Shown here in pieces: positions 23,822-32,992 of a DNA stretch of 64,000 nt. The DNA comes from CAZYLZ01 sp964648335 (lineage in GTDB: Bacteria > Patescibacteriota > Minisyncoccia > Phycocordibacterales > UBA2100). The notes under the pieces are model-generated. The model saw only the letters and a list, made by a program, of their open reading frames with translations. It searched no databases and was not told the origin of the DNA. Each line of letters starts with the position of its first letter. The stretch's first letter is position 1. The position numbers and the translations under genes are program-made. The stretch covers positions 3,178-67,177 of the forward strand of contig CAZYLZ010000007.1 of the NCBI GenBank assembly GCA_964648335.1, read 5' to 3'.

Positions 23822-25192
23822 ATGGCTACAAATAGCAAGACGACAGCGCAGTCTCGTCCTAAGACCATGACGGTCGAAGCGGTCGAGGCGGCACATCGTC
23901 GTAATGCGGCGCAACTGCAGGAGCGTAATCGCACCGCGCAGGAAACTGCGGCGCGCGTTAAGGAGACGGTCGATAAGTTCCAAGCTGCTTTGCAGCGTGG
24001 CGACATCGACCAGACCCAGATCCTCGCCGCCGACTTCAAGAGCGCAAACGAAGCGGGACTAAAGCAGACCCGCGACATTGCACAGGTACTGATGGCGCTG
24101 CAGGAATCGTCGAAAGACACCGGCATCGTCCTCAAGAATGTCGGCGAACGCAATGATCAAGAGCAGGCCGTGATCGACGCAGCCGTCGCGGTGCAAGCCG
24201 CGAAGGAGGCAGAACTGAGAGCCGCTAACGACGAGCTCGCAAAGGCGAAAAATGCATGGTTCAAGGATCGTGCCGAGGCTGCCGCGAAAGACGCGATCGC
24301 CAAGGCCGAAACCGGACTCGCAATCGCGAAGGAAGCGGTTACGACCGCGACCCAGATGGCGGAGAAGATGAAGCGCGACAGACTCGTCAACATGAGTCTC
24401 GACAAGTCGATCGCGCAGCTCAGCGAGATCACGCAGCAGGTTGTTGCGCTCGCACGTGACCGTATCGCCGACATCGAGGGTAACCTCGGGGCGGTGAAGG
24501 CTGGTCGCGAAGAGATCGCCGAAAACTTGAAGCAGTACGCACTCGATGCCGAGGCCCGAAAGGCCGAGGTGCTCGAGAAAACGGCTGCGATCAAGAACCT
24601 CGAAGATCAGCATGCCGAACAACAAGAGAATTCATCCGAATGGATGGATCTCAAGGCGAAGATCGAAGCCGAACGCAGCGAGCTCACGAGGCTCGAGGCG
24701 GCGCACAACAAGTCGTTCACCCTTCTCAATGACGGGCAACGCTTCCTGCAGATGTACCATGTGCAGGAGACGGCCCAACGCGAAGCGCTCGGCTTCCATG
24801 AGATCTGGATCGCGACTTTGGAGAGCGGCGAGCGGGAACGCTCGATACTTTACACGTCGCATCTCGGCATCGTGAAGGCGGCCGGCGATCAGCAGATGCT
24901 GTCGGATGTCGATGCTGTGGCAACGCAGAACGACGAAGACATCACACTGCTTTCGTCGCGGCATCTGGCCGCGATGCGCAATAGCACACTCAAGCGTGGT
25001 CAGGCCCTCCCGGGTCAGATTAAGCGTTTGACGCAGATCAGCGAAGCGGATTCTATGAGCAAGGCGTCGTTCAACGACGGCATGGAGAAGCTTGCCAGAC
25101 AGTTCCAGGAACTGTACGGCGAGACCGCGGGCACAACGAATCCTGCCAACTACATGCCCGAAGATTCCGGCACTGTGACGCCGGCTTCGTGA
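23822..25192 (+). CDS. Long coiled-coil protein, first gene of the AAA+ operon
   Basis: The 456-residue soluble protein is almost all helix, with heptad-like Ala/Glu/Lys/Gln stretches at about residues 30-150 and 170-310, and a Ser/Thr/Pro tail. There is no signal peptide and no membrane segment. An AAGGGAG SD is 7 bases before ATG 23822. PspA- or TelA-like folding is imaginable from composition, but no signature supports it. As the first and probably most expressed gene (a terminator-like hairpin follows), it may be the scaffold or substrate of the AAA+ protein encoded two genes later. Confidence 0.75.
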   Translation: MATNSKTTAQSRPKTMTVEAVEAAHRRNAAQLQERNRTAQETAARVKETVDKFQAALQRGDIDQTQILAADFKSANEAGLKQTRDIAQVLMALQESSKDTGIVLKNVGERNDQEQAVIDAAVAVQAAKEAELRAANDELAKAKNAWFKDRAEAAAKDAIAKAETGLAIAKEAVTTATQMAEKMKRDRLVNMSLDKSIAQLSEITQQVVALARDRIADIEGNLGAVKAGREEIAENLKQYALDAEARKAEVLEKTAAIKNLEDQHAEQQENSSEWMDLKAKIEAERSELTRLEAAHNKSFTLLNDGQRFLQMYHVQETAQREALGFHEIWIATLESGERERSILYTSHLGIVKAAGDQQMLSDVDAVATQNDEDITLLSSRHLAAMRNSTLKRGQALPGQIKRLTQISEADSMSKASFNDGMEKLARQFQELYGETAGTTNPANYMPEDSGTVTPAS

Positions 25193-25220
25193 AGAAACAA
25201 AGGCCTTTGGCCGCAACTAC

Positions 25221-25244
25221 AAAGGGGCCCGTTGGGCCCCTTTT
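25221..25244 (+). terminator. Hairpin between first and second operon genes
   Basis: AAAGGGGCCC-GTT-GGGCCCCTTTT followed by CTC is a good intrinsic terminator. The next gene starts only 28 bases later with no promoter, so partial read-through is expected and would lower distal expression. Confidence 0.8.
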
Positions 25245-25271
25245 CTCTAACCCGCAGCAAAGGAGAAGCTC

Positions 25272-26465
25272 ATGCACGACGTGCATAGCCGCGTCGAAGT
25301 AGATCCGGTGAGATACAAAGATTATCTTGGCCTGTTGGTCGAGGTACTCGAGAGTCTCAGTCGGTACTATGGCGACAGCGAGCGAGAAGGGCGCACCCGC
25401 GAAGAAGAATCGATGGCTCTGTACGCGAACAAGTTTTTCGAGACCGTGAAGGCGCTTCGGCTTAAATTCCTTCACAGCCCCGTCTACCTTTCGCGACCAG
25501 GCGTCGATCTTACCGACTCGGGTTTCCCGAACTTCTACGACATCATGCAGCTCGATGCCGATCTCTCCACCAGGGGAGAGCGGCTTCCAAAGCTCCCGCC
25601 GATCGACGTCTTGAAGGAATTGCTCCTCGAACATGTGATGATCGTTCCGTCACTGGAACAAGAAGATGATCACGTGGCGAAGATGCATCACTATCTCTGG
25701 CAGATCTCTGAGCGCGCGTATCTGGAATCACTCGACCTTCGGGTCCAGTTCTTTCAGTTCACGCCAGGGAAGCTCGAGCAGGTACCTCAAGACGAGTTCC
25801 GCGAAGAAGGACGACGTTCGTACACCTTCTCGTGGGGCTGCTACGATCCACAAACGAACAGGCCGTCCGTGTACTTCATGCTGTTCACACAGGATGAGAC
25901 CGAGCGGCCGCTCGACGAGGTCAACAATCCCGAATACGCGAAGTTTCTCGACACCGTGCGGCATGTCGCCGCACGCGCGCCGAAGCAGCTGAAGGTAATC
26001 GGGCTCGGCCTCGACGAGCTCTTCAAGAACCTCTACCCGAAAGCTATCAAGCGGTTCAATATCGGACCCTTGGTGTCGCCGATGCTCTACAAGGGGTTGG
26101 GCGAAGGAATCGGACACGATACGTTTGCTCTGAGGCTCTTGCCTCTGTTCGAACGGTCCGAGCTGAACGACGACGATTTCGTCCTGTTGTTCAACACGGA
26201 ATTCGTGTACTCCGAGCGCGAAGAAGTGCCAGAGAAATTCCTGCCGTTCGGAAAACAGAAAGTCAGGCAGATGTTCTATGTGCCCAAGAACGACCGCGAG
26301 CTCTTGCGGCGCGGCGCGGGGGCATTTTTGCCCTACGCGCTCATGCCACACAGGCTCCGGCAGCACATCACTCCTGCCATGCTCGAAACCATCCCCGAAT
26401 TCAACAACGGCACGTCCTTGTTGGTGTACGGGGAAAACAACGGAGAAGTGATAAATGTCGGCTAA
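25272..26465 (+). CDS. Unknown protein of the AAA+ operon
   Basis: The 397-residue soluble protein begins MHDVHSRVEVDPVRYKDYLG and has no recognised domain. It is acidic, with an aromatic-rich middle (SYTFSWGCYD, VYFMLFTQDE) and a C-terminal LLVYGENNGEVINVG. AAAGGAG lies 6 bases before the ATG. It ends 11 bases inside the AAA+ gene, so translational coupling and a fixed stoichiometry with the ATPase are likely. A role as adaptor is an inference from position only. Confidence 0.75.
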   Translation: MHDVHSRVEVDPVRYKDYLGLLVEVLESLSRYYGDSEREGRTREEESMALYANKFFETVKALRLKFLHSPVYLSRPGVDLTDSGFPNFYDIMQLDADLSTRGERLPKLPPIDVLKELLLEHVMIVPSLEQEDDHVAKMHHYLWQISERAYLESLDLRVQFFQFTPGKLEQVPQDEFREEGRRSYTFSWGCYDPQTNRPSVYFMLFTQDETERPLDEVNNPEYAKFLDTVRHVAARAPKQLKVIGLGLDELFKNLYPKAIKRFNIGPLVSPMLYKGLGEGIGHDTFALRLLPLFERSELNDDDFVLLFNTEFVYSEREEVPEKFLPFGKQKVRQMFYVPKNDRELLRRGAGAFLPYALMPHRLRQHITPAMLETIPEFNNGTSLLVYGENNGEVINVG

Positions 26466-28446
26466 GACTGGCTCGGAGATCCCAATCACTCAGGGCGATA
26501 TCGCGAAATTCTTCAAGAGCGCGAGTATGCTTCTCGTAAGCGTGTCTCATGCACCCAAGAAGGATCTCGCTGCCTTGCGCAGTGATTCGGCTCCGCAAAT
26601 GAAAGCGCCAGGACTCATGTTCGGCTCTGGCCAAGCGAGTCCTGAATCGCGGCAGAGCATGGCGATCCTCAAGGTCGCCAAAGAGCTCAACCAAGGCGAC
26701 GATCTCTTCGATGAGAACGTGAACGTCGCTTTGAACGCGGTGCGGACCGGTCTTCAGATCGGATTCCACATCGCCTACTTGTACGGCAAGACCTCGGGAC
26801 TCGAGGCTCTGCAGGCAAGGAGAAAGCGCAACGAGCTCAAGCTCGATGCAGAAATCGCTGAGTGGACAAAGAAGATGGAAGCGCAAGCGGCCATCACACT
26901 GTTCGTCGCCGCGAGCTACGTCACCTGGAAGCTCTCAGGCCTCAAAGCCGAAGAACTCTCTGGCGTGAACGTGTCGTTCCTTGGATTGCCCGAGCTCGTC
27001 TTGGGCGGCCAGGCACAGGCGACAGCTGGAATGCTGTACCACTTCGGCGCATATGCGAGCACTGTGCAAAGCGGGCTCGAGTTCCTCAAGCTCACCGACA
27101 TGTACTTTCGCGCCGTCCTCGACGACGTGAAGATGCAATCCAAGAGCTTCGTGGAATCGACCGCGGACTTTACCGACAAGAACTATCGCCTCGAGGGCTC
27201 TGCCTTCACGGTGAGCGGATTCGAAGCGGCAGCGTCCGGTGGTCGCAGGCTGGTGGAGTTCAAGCCTGTCTACGCGAAAGAGATCGTGGGTAACGTCGAG
27301 GCGAAGCGTTTTACGCTCCGTGTCGCACGGTTCCTCATGGCCTACGACGTGAAGAGAAAAATGAACCCGATGATGGAATTCGGTGCGTTCCCGTGGATGT
27401 ACCTGTATAGCGGGGAACCGGGCACTGGCAAGACGATGCTCATCAAGCTCGCAATGAGCATGGTGCGCGATCACTGCCAGGTGCTCGATATTCCGTTCAG
27501 AGTCCACGAACTGCCGGGCGACCTCATCAGTACCTACCAAGGCGGCTCGGCCGAGCGGTTCGAGCAATGGTGGTCGGTACTCCGGAATCCCGGAGAGATC
27601 ATCGTGGCTCCGATCGACGACGCAGAGAACATCTTTACCGAGCGATCGGGCGAGAACGTCTCGGCAGGCAGCAAAGAAGTCGTGGCGTCGTTACTGCGAT
27701 GCACCGAAGGCGCGACCGCGATCAATCGCGGCAACGTCATTGTGCCCTGGGCGACGAACATCCCCGACATGGTGGATGCGGCAGCGATGTCGCGCATCAT
27801 GGCGAAGATCCCGGTGCCTGGGGCGGTGACACGCAACGACTTCAACGACCAGATGCGCATGTGGGGCGACGGCCTTCAGAAGCTTTCCCCCGGTATCGTC
27901 GACCTCGCATGGCCGAACGATTACCGGTATCTGGCCGATCAAGACATCTCGATGGTCCCGGATGCGCAAAAGCGCAGTCGGGATGCGCTCGTCGAGTTCA
28001 AAGACGAACGCTTGGTGCGCCTGTACGACGAAGTGCGGGCGCAGGGGATTTCTTTGCAGTCGTACGATCTGCACGGAACGCTCTTCGCCAGCATCAAAAA
28101 ACATATGAACCGCTTCACCTCGCGTGAGGTCCGCAACATCACGACGGTGGTGATGTCGAGGTTGTTCGACTTCGACTTTCCGCCCGAATGGCTTTCCGAT
28201 CGTGCCGCTTTCGTCGAGAAGGACTATGACACCAAGCGTGCCATGATTCTCGAGCTCGCGAAGGTGAACATGAAAGGACAGAAGCTCTCTGAGATACTTT
28301 TCGAGGAGATGGTGCGGTCGGTAAACGCGATGGTAGAGATCATAGACGGCGGACGTACCCGCCGTGTCAGAAAAATGGCAGAAGACCTCCTGGAACGTTC
28401 CGAGGCTCAAGAGCTCGCGGTGCGTATGAAAGGAGGTTCGAAATAG
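26455..28446 (+). CDS. AAA+ ATPase with aberrant Walker B and hydrophobic N-terminal region
   Basis: The 663-residue protein has a variable N-terminal half with moderately hydrophobic stretches (about residues 140-155 and 175-215), then an AAA+ core: Walker A GEPGTGKT (320-327), a Walker B region IIVAPIDDAENIF in which Asp388-Asp389 replace the usual Asp-Glu, a sensor-1-like PWATN, and Arg in AAAMSRIM near the arginine-finger position. It resembles the classic AAA (FtsH/Vps4-like) arrangement but lacks a protease site. The altered Walker B could slow hydrolysis. It probably remodels a partner from the same operon. Its start overlaps the preceding gene. Confidence 0.85.
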   Translation: MSAKTGSEIPITQGDIAKFFKSASMLLVSVSHAPKKDLAALRSDSAPQMKAPGLMFGSGQASPESRQSMAILKVAKELNQGDDLFDENVNVALNAVRTGLQIGFHIAYLYGKTSGLEALQARRKRNELKLDAEIAEWTKKMEAQAAITLFVAASYVTWKLSGLKAEELSGVNVSFLGLPELVLGGQAQATAGMLYHFGAYASTVQSGLEFLKLTDMYFRAVLDDVKMQSKSFVESTADFTDKNYRLEGSAFTVSGFEAAASGGRRLVEFKPVYAKEIVGNVEAKRFTLRVARFLMAYDVKRKMNPMMEFGAFPWMYLYSGEPGTGKTMLIKLAMSMVRDHCQVLDIPFRVHELPGDLISTYQGGSAERFEQWWSVLRNPGEIIVAPIDDAENIFTERSGENVSAGSKEVVASLLRCTEGATAINRGNVIVPWATNIPDMVDAAAMSRIMAKIPVPGAVTRNDFNDQMRMWGDGLQKLSPGIVDLAWPNDYRYLADQDISMVPDAQKRSRDALVEFKDERLVRLYDEVRAQGISLQSYDLHGTLFASIKKHMNRFTSREVRNITTVVMSRLFDFDFPPEWLSDRAAFVEKDYDTKRAMILELAKVNMKGQKLSEILFEEMVRSVNAMVEIIDGGRTRRVRKMAEDLLERSEAQELAVRMKGGSK

Positions 28447-28453
28447 ACATCAA

Positions 28454-28479
28454 GACCTGCGGCGATTGTGCCGCAGGTC
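28454..28479 (+). terminator. Intercistronic hairpin after the AAA+ gene
   Basis: GACCTGCGGC-GATTGT-GCCGCAGGTC is a perfect 10-bp stem with no T-run. It more likely stabilises the upstream message or attenuates than fully terminates. Confidence 0.6.
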
Positions 28480-28500
28480 CAAACGCGAAGGGAGCGATAC

Positions 28501-29772
28501 GTGAAAATCCATTCGGTGAAGCCTCTATTGAAGAGAGGTCTCTTCAATGCAGGACTCGTGGAACTCAGTCCCACGATGCTCGCACGATATAACGATGCGC
28601 TTGTGTCCTTGGGCCTCGAGCCCACGCGACGCAAGCGAGTGCTCGTCGACGGCGTTGGCTGGAGCCCGCAGATCGCACGTGAACGGAGAAATCCGTACTA
28701 CATGTGCTCGGGCGGCCTGGTAAACCCGGTCGCGATTATTGTCTCGCCAGACCAGTACAAGAAGCCGGTCTATTGGCCGATCTTCTCTTGGATGCGCGGC
28801 GCAATGCGCCTTGTATTCGAAAAGTACCACCGCGAGATCATCGACATAACGGGGACGCATGTCATCTCGCTCGATTGTGAGAACGGCCTGTCGACCCTGG
28901 AAGGTCCCAAAGACCTGCTCCTGTTGTCCGAGGTCACCCTGAAGCCCAACACAGGCCTATTGGTGGAAGCGGCGCTCGAACAGGCAGCGCTCGTGAGTCG
29001 ATTCATGGACGGGTTGCACTGTCTCGAATCCGAGACACGCAACACGCTCATAGCTCATCGACGTGCGCATTCGGATCTCCGTAAACGCCGTGTCACTATG
29101 CAGCCGGTTACGTTCGACTTCTTCAACGACTTCTATACCGTCGCATTTGGCGGGGTGGCGGTGTTGCGAGACGTCGACGGTTCCGACATGCTCGTCATGG
29201 AGAGCCAGAGCGATTACGAGGCGATCAAAGGAAGCGACACGAACGCGGTCATCTGTTATCTGTACGACAAGGACGCGGAAACGACGGGATACTTGGCTAA
29301 TGCTGGGTTCCTTAGGATCCCGTACGAAGAATACCGGTCAGATCCCGCACACCTCGAGAGAAAGAAAGATCTCCTTCTCGCACTCGCCTTGTGCGACTGC
29401 GAAGAGGGGCTCGACTGGAGTGCGACGAGCCCAGCCAAGCGCAAAATGCTCATCAAGAAGCATGGGGCGAAAGTGCCTCATCTCTATGCAGAGCTTGAGC
29501 GCTTCGCAGCGGCGGTACGGCGTGGATCCAAAAGCGTCGAGCTCTCTCGAGAGCTCTGGCACTACCTCGCCATACCGTCCGATAACGTCACTCCAACAAC
29601 TAAAGAAGTGCTATGGATCTTGCTTACCCGGCTGGAACCGCGACGCGTACTCAACCTCTATCGGTACGACAAGAATAAGTTTTTCGAAGTCTACTCGGGG
29701 TGGAGTGTCGCAAAACAGGAATGGGTAGCAGACTACATCAAGATGCGGTACGAACCGCGCATGAACAGCTAG
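28501..29772 (+). CDS. Unknown protein of the AAA+ operon
   Basis: The 423-residue product starts at GTG 28501, preceded by AAGGGAG with good spacing, giving MKIHSVKPLLKRGLFNAGLV. There is no signal peptide; one region (GGLVNPVAIIVSP) is mildly hydrophobic. The C-terminal half is charged and helical. No domain is recognised. Position after the AAA+ gene, separated only by a hairpin, suggests a part of the same apparatus. Confidence 0.72.
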   Translation: MKIHSVKPLLKRGLFNAGLVELSPTMLARYNDALVSLGLEPTRRKRVLVDGVGWSPQIARERRNPYYMCSGGLVNPVAIIVSPDQYKKPVYWPIFSWMRGAMRLVFEKYHREIIDITGTHVISLDCENGLSTLEGPKDLLLLSEVTLKPNTGLLVEAALEQAALVSRFMDGLHCLESETRNTLIAHRRAHSDLRKRRVTMQPVTFDFFNDFYTVAFGGVAVLRDVDGSDMLVMESQSDYEAIKGSDTNAVICYLYDKDAETTGYLANAGFLRIPYEEYRSDPAHLERKKDLLLALALCDCEEGLDWSATSPAKRKMLIKKHGAKVPHLYAELERFAAAVRRGSKSVELSRELWHYLAIPSDNVTPTTKEVLWILLTRLEPRRVLNLYRYDKNKFFEVYSGWSVAKQEWVADYIKMRYEPRMNS

Positions 29773-29788
29773 CAAGAAGGAGAATCGC

Positions 29789-30412
29789 ATGTCCATCCTT
29801 GGACTATCGTTTGGCAGCTACCTGATGACGTGCATATGGCTTTCTATCGTCATCGGCATGATCGGGTACTCGATCGAACGCTTCATCGGTATTCGCATCT
29901 ATCGCGTGGTCTACGATATCTGTCATCGCAATCCGATGCCGGCGTCGGAGACGCGCGGACTCTTGTACGGGCAATCGACGAACCGGAAGATCTCGGTGGT
30001 CACGGCGCTGTCTATCGTACAGAGTCTCTACATGGTGTGGAGCCAGCACGTCAATCCTGCGGCGGAGATCGTCGCAGCATTCGTGGAGGTTCCGGCATTT
30101 TTGGTAGGATTCGCACTCATGGGTTTCGTGCATCCGTACATCCTCCGTCGAAGCACGTACTTCGACACGATGGATAAGTTCGGAGATAGCGTGGGACACA
30201 TGAGTGCCGGAGATGTGAAGCAACGTCTCTGGGGCTACGGCGGATCACTCGTGGAAAAGGCATACGCACTCCGCTTACGGCTCATGTCGAGCCCGAAGCG
30301 CGAGACGCCGAAGCCGGTCGTCGAGGCACAAGCGGAACCAAAAACGGTACCGCTCGAAGAAGCCAAGGAAGACCCACAAGACGTCATCAATCGCTATACG
30401 CGGAGGCAGTGA
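29789..30412 (+). CDS. Membrane protein of the AAA+ operon
   Basis: The 207-residue protein has an N-terminal hydrophobic helix (about residues 8-35), two further hydrophobic stretches (about 68-85 and 93-118), and a soluble charged C-terminal tail rich in Pro, Glu and Lys. AGAAGGAG precedes the ATG. Its stop overlaps the next start. It is probably part of a membrane anchor for the operon's AAA+ protein. No family is recognised. Confidence 0.75.
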   Translation: MSILGLSFGSYLMTCIWLSIVIGMIGYSIERFIGIRIYRVVYDICHRNPMPASETRGLLYGQSTNRKISVVTALSIVQSLYMVWSQHVNPAAEIVAAFVEVPAFLVGFALMGFVHPYILRRSTYFDTMDKFGDSVGHMSAGDVKQRLWGYGGSLVEKAYALRLRLMSSPKRETPKPVVEAQAEPKTVPLEEAKEDPQDVINRYTRRQ

Positions 30413-32040
30413 TGCAAGATTCGGTCACTCGCGACAAGAGTGTCGCACCCGATTCGTGGCACGAGGAACCCTGGTCGTTTTTCCAGGTGCCCTCGGCCAG
30501 GTTTCGCGATTACGTACGGCACAAGTACGATGAGTATCCTAAGGCGACAATCTCGGTCATCGCACTGGTGCTCCTCGCGCTCATCGTCGAACGGCCGCTC
30601 TATCACCACGTGCTCATCGCGGCACGCATTTACAGTGCCGCGGCGGTACTCACGGTGCTCGCGTGTCTCGGCACCTGGTGGCTTCTCGTTCGCGCGCCCA
30701 TCCGTATCAAAGCGGTAGGGAGCGTAATCGGAGTCATGGTGGTGGCAGCCATCCTCTTGTTCGGAAAAAGCTCGCATCAGTATGTATCGCAATACCTGCG
30801 CTACAAAACACTCGAGCACACCGTGGTCGATCTTACTCAGCGGCCGCTGACGGACAACGAACGGCTTCTTGCACTCAACGGCGTCCACACGGCCGCTCGC
30901 GAGCGCATGAACGAGACCGAAGCGCCGACCCTGCCGGACCTCGTCCGAGACGGGTCATCGTATGTCTGGACGATGGCGATCGAGCCGGGCAAATCACTCG
31001 GACGCTTTCTCGATGATATCGAGGAGCTCCTCGTGATCCCGGCAAACGAACCATCGCCTGACATATCTCGTCGTAATCGAACACGGGTACACTTCGATGT
31101 TGGCGAGAGCCTCGCGTTCTCGCGCAACATCAACACCTGTGTCACGCGCGCGCTTTCGCCCTGGCGTCTGTTCTCGTACGAGCCCGGCAACGTGACTCGT
31201 ATCAAGGACGACTCCGGAAAATGGGTGCAGGCAGTGACCCTGATAAAGTGGTCGGGCTGGCTCTTTCCGTGGCCCGAGTTCGGCGGCGTGCAGATCGTCG
31301 AACAGGGGAGTACGAATATCATCGGCCGCAACCTTTGGGGATGCGGCAGATGGATCCCACCCGAAAAGATTGCCGAGCATAAGTACTTGCTCGGTCAGAA
31401 CCTACAACCGTACGAGGTGACCCGTTTCATGGCCGCGAGCCTCCGCTTCCAAGCGGGGTTCACCGGTCCCATGTGGTTCTCGCGCAAGGGCGATCTGCGT
31501 ATTGCGGATATGCCCGAGGACGTGAACCAGCAGCCGTTCACCTTGTACTTCAACATGCCGAACGGGAGCGCGAAGCTCTATCAGTACTTCGCGCTCGAGC
31601 CGCAAGATGCCGACAAGCAAGGACTCGCGACGAGTTTCTATGTTCCGGCTGACGGCGTCGGCGCGAAGTTCGAGTACCGGCACTTCCACCTTAAAGAGGC
31701 GCCTATCGGCGTCACGACGGTGGCAGACCAGGTACGAGCGTCACGAAAGAATTACGACTGGGTGCGTAACGCTCCGGTCGAAGTGCGTCCCTACACTCAC
31801 ATGATTGCCGATAGCAAGGGCAACCTCGCGCCTCGCTTCACGTGGATGGTGACGGTCGTGACGATCAAAGAGAGGAAGCCGGGCGTTCCTCTCGAATTCA
31901 CTTCGGGCTCTGATCCGGAAATCGCTCTGGTCGATGCATACCGCGCTCGCGTGGTATGGGTCGATTCTCAGCATCCCGACAGGTGGCCCGAACAGCTGCG
32001 TGCTTCGCTTGGAGAACTCTGGGCGGCGGGCACTCAGTAA
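30412..32040 (+). CDS. Large membrane-anchored protein, last gene of the AAA+ operon
   Basis: The 542-residue protein has a short N-terminal cytoplasmic part, two or three hydrophobic helices (about residues 45-115) and a soluble C-terminal domain of about 420 residues rich in aromatic and beta-prone segments (GWLFPWPEFGGVQIVEQG, LYFNMPNGSAKLYQYFAL). ATG 30412 overlaps the preceding stop and has GGAGG 6 bases upstream. The large domain probably faces outward. No family is recognised. A strong terminator closes the operon. Confidence 0.75.
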   Translation: MQDSVTRDKSVAPDSWHEEPWSFFQVPSARFRDYVRHKYDEYPKATISVIALVLLALIVERPLYHHVLIAARIYSAAAVLTVLACLGTWWLLVRAPIRIKAVGSVIGVMVVAAILLFGKSSHQYVSQYLRYKTLEHTVVDLTQRPLTDNERLLALNGVHTAARERMNETEAPTLPDLVRDGSSYVWTMAIEPGKSLGRFLDDIEELLVIPANEPSPDISRRNRTRVHFDVGESLAFSRNINTCVTRALSPWRLFSYEPGNVTRIKDDSGKWVQAVTLIKWSGWLFPWPEFGGVQIVEQGSTNIIGRNLWGCGRWIPPEKIAEHKYLLGQNLQPYEVTRFMAASLRFQAGFTGPMWFSRKGDLRIADMPEDVNQQPFTLYFNMPNGSAKLYQYFALEPQDADKQGLATSFYVPADGVGAKFEYRHFHLKEAPIGVTTVADQVRASRKNYDWVRNAPVEVRPYTHMIADSKGNLAPRFTWMVTVVTIKERKPGVPLEFTSGSDPEIALVDAYRARVVWVDSQHPDRWPEQLRASLGELWAAGTQ

Positions 32041-32068
32041 AAGCTCTTTCTGTTCTTTCGCTAACGCA

Positions 32069-32100
32069 AACGGGCGACTCGCATGAGTCGCCCGTTTTTT
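32069..32100. terminator. Strong intrinsic terminator closing the accessory operon
   Basis: A 12-bp perfect stem (AACGGGCGACTC with its complement) is followed by six T residues; the convergent NrtR-like gene ends at the same place. Confidence 0.88.
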
Positions 32101-32788
32101 ATATGACCTCGATGGGTACTACCGTGCTGGACTTGAACTTGTATAAGGCTGCGGGGCGCGAGCGTCCGCCGGTACGCTTCTTTCCAAGATCGGTGAGTAT
32201 GCCGAGTTTTAGGATCTTCTTGCGGAAGTTTCGCTTGTCCAAATCGGTCTTGATAATGCTCTCGAACGACTGCTCGAGTTCGGTGAGGGTGAATTCTTTT
32301 GGCATGAACTTGCTTAAGAGTGTTGTGTACGTGACACGCGACTGCAGGCGCTCGACGGCGAGCTTGAGGATCTCGTCGTGATCGTATGCGAGCTTCTTCG
32401 CTGCCGCCAGAGGCGCCCACCATGCGCTCTCGGTATCCGCTTTTTCTTCAGTAGAAAGGGTGTCCCATGACGCGAGTCCGAGATAGGCGACAGACACGAC
32501 GCGGCCACGTGGGTCACGGTCGATATCGCTAAACGTATAGAGCTGCTCGATATGAGGTGTCTTTGCGTCGATGTGTCCTTTTTGGGTGAGTATGCGGAGG
32601 GCTGCCATACGCGCAGTCTCGTCGGGATGGATGAGTCCGCCAGGCATGGCCTTCGAGTCGGGGTAGTGGGGGATGCGGTGTACTGGTGCAAGCCTGACCA
32701 AGAGTTGTCCGTCTTTGATGGTAAACAAGACGACGTCGACAGCGAGGACCGCAAAGCGCAGATGCTCGGGAGCGAGAGGTTTTTCCAT
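32099..32788 (-). CDS. NrtR-like regulator: inactive Nudix domain plus winged helix
   Basis: The 229-residue protein has a Nudix fold (VVLFTIKDGQLLVRL, then GGLIHPDETARMAALRILTQ) fused to a C-terminal winged-helix domain (TLLSKFMPKEFTLTELEQSF and GRSRPAALYKF), the layout of NrtR regulators of NAD metabolism. The Nudix box keeps the first Glu and the Arg but has lost the catalytic REUxEE glutamates (RILTQK), so it should sense a ligand such as ADP-ribose rather than hydrolyse it. The start is set by a TTGACA/TATGAT promoter ending 9 bases upstream. It is divergent from the J-domain/pseudokinase gene, which it may control. Confidence 0.85.
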   Translation of the reverse strand: MEKPLAPEHLRFAVLAVDVVLFTIKDGQLLVRLAPVHRIPHYPDSKAMPGGLIHPDETARMAALRILTQKGHIDAKTPHIEQLYTFSDIDRDPRGRVVSVAYLGLASWDTLSTEEKADTESAWWAPLAAAKKLAYDHDEILKLAVERLQSRVTYTTLLSKFMPKEFTLTELEQSFESIIKTDLDKRNFRKKILKLGILTDLGKKRTGGRSRPAALYKFKSSTVVPIEVI

Positions 32789-32797
32789 AGTGCCCGT

Positions 32798-32825
32798 ATC
32801 ATACTCCAACCTTTGATATTGTCAA
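32798..32825 (-). promoter_or_regulatory. Promoter of the NrtR-like gene
   Basis: TTGACA (32820-32825) and TATGAT (32798-32803) with a 16-base spacer on the minus strand; the start codon follows after 9 bases. Confidence 0.75.
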
Positions 32826-32859
32826 TAGTACACTTATGCACAGCCTACATAGTGTATGC

Positions 32860-32888
32860 TTGACACGTTTACAAGCTGGGTGTAGTCT
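32860..32888 (+). promoter_or_regulatory. Promoter of the J-domain/pseudokinase-vWA pair
   Basis: TTGACA (32860-32865) and TG-extended TAGTCT (32883-32888) with a 17-base spacer. The leader of about 98 bases carries a cluster of GTAC motifs. Confidence 0.7.
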
Positions 32889-32904
32889 CGAAGTAGGAGA
32901 TAGT

Positions 32905-32938
32905 GTACAAAGTACATTTAGTACCGCGTACTCAGTAC
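32905..32938 (+). repeat. Five phased GTAC motifs, putative operator
   Basis: GTAC occurs at 32905, 32912, 32921, 32928 and 32935, spaced 7, 9, 7 and 7 bases, just after the predicted transcription start. GTAC is self-complementary, so the array could bind a repressor multimer, perhaps the divergent NrtR-like protein. Confidence 0.55.
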
Positions 32939-32992
32939 CTCGACATCGGGACCGACCTCTGACACAGGAATGTCCCTCTATAGGAGGAATAC

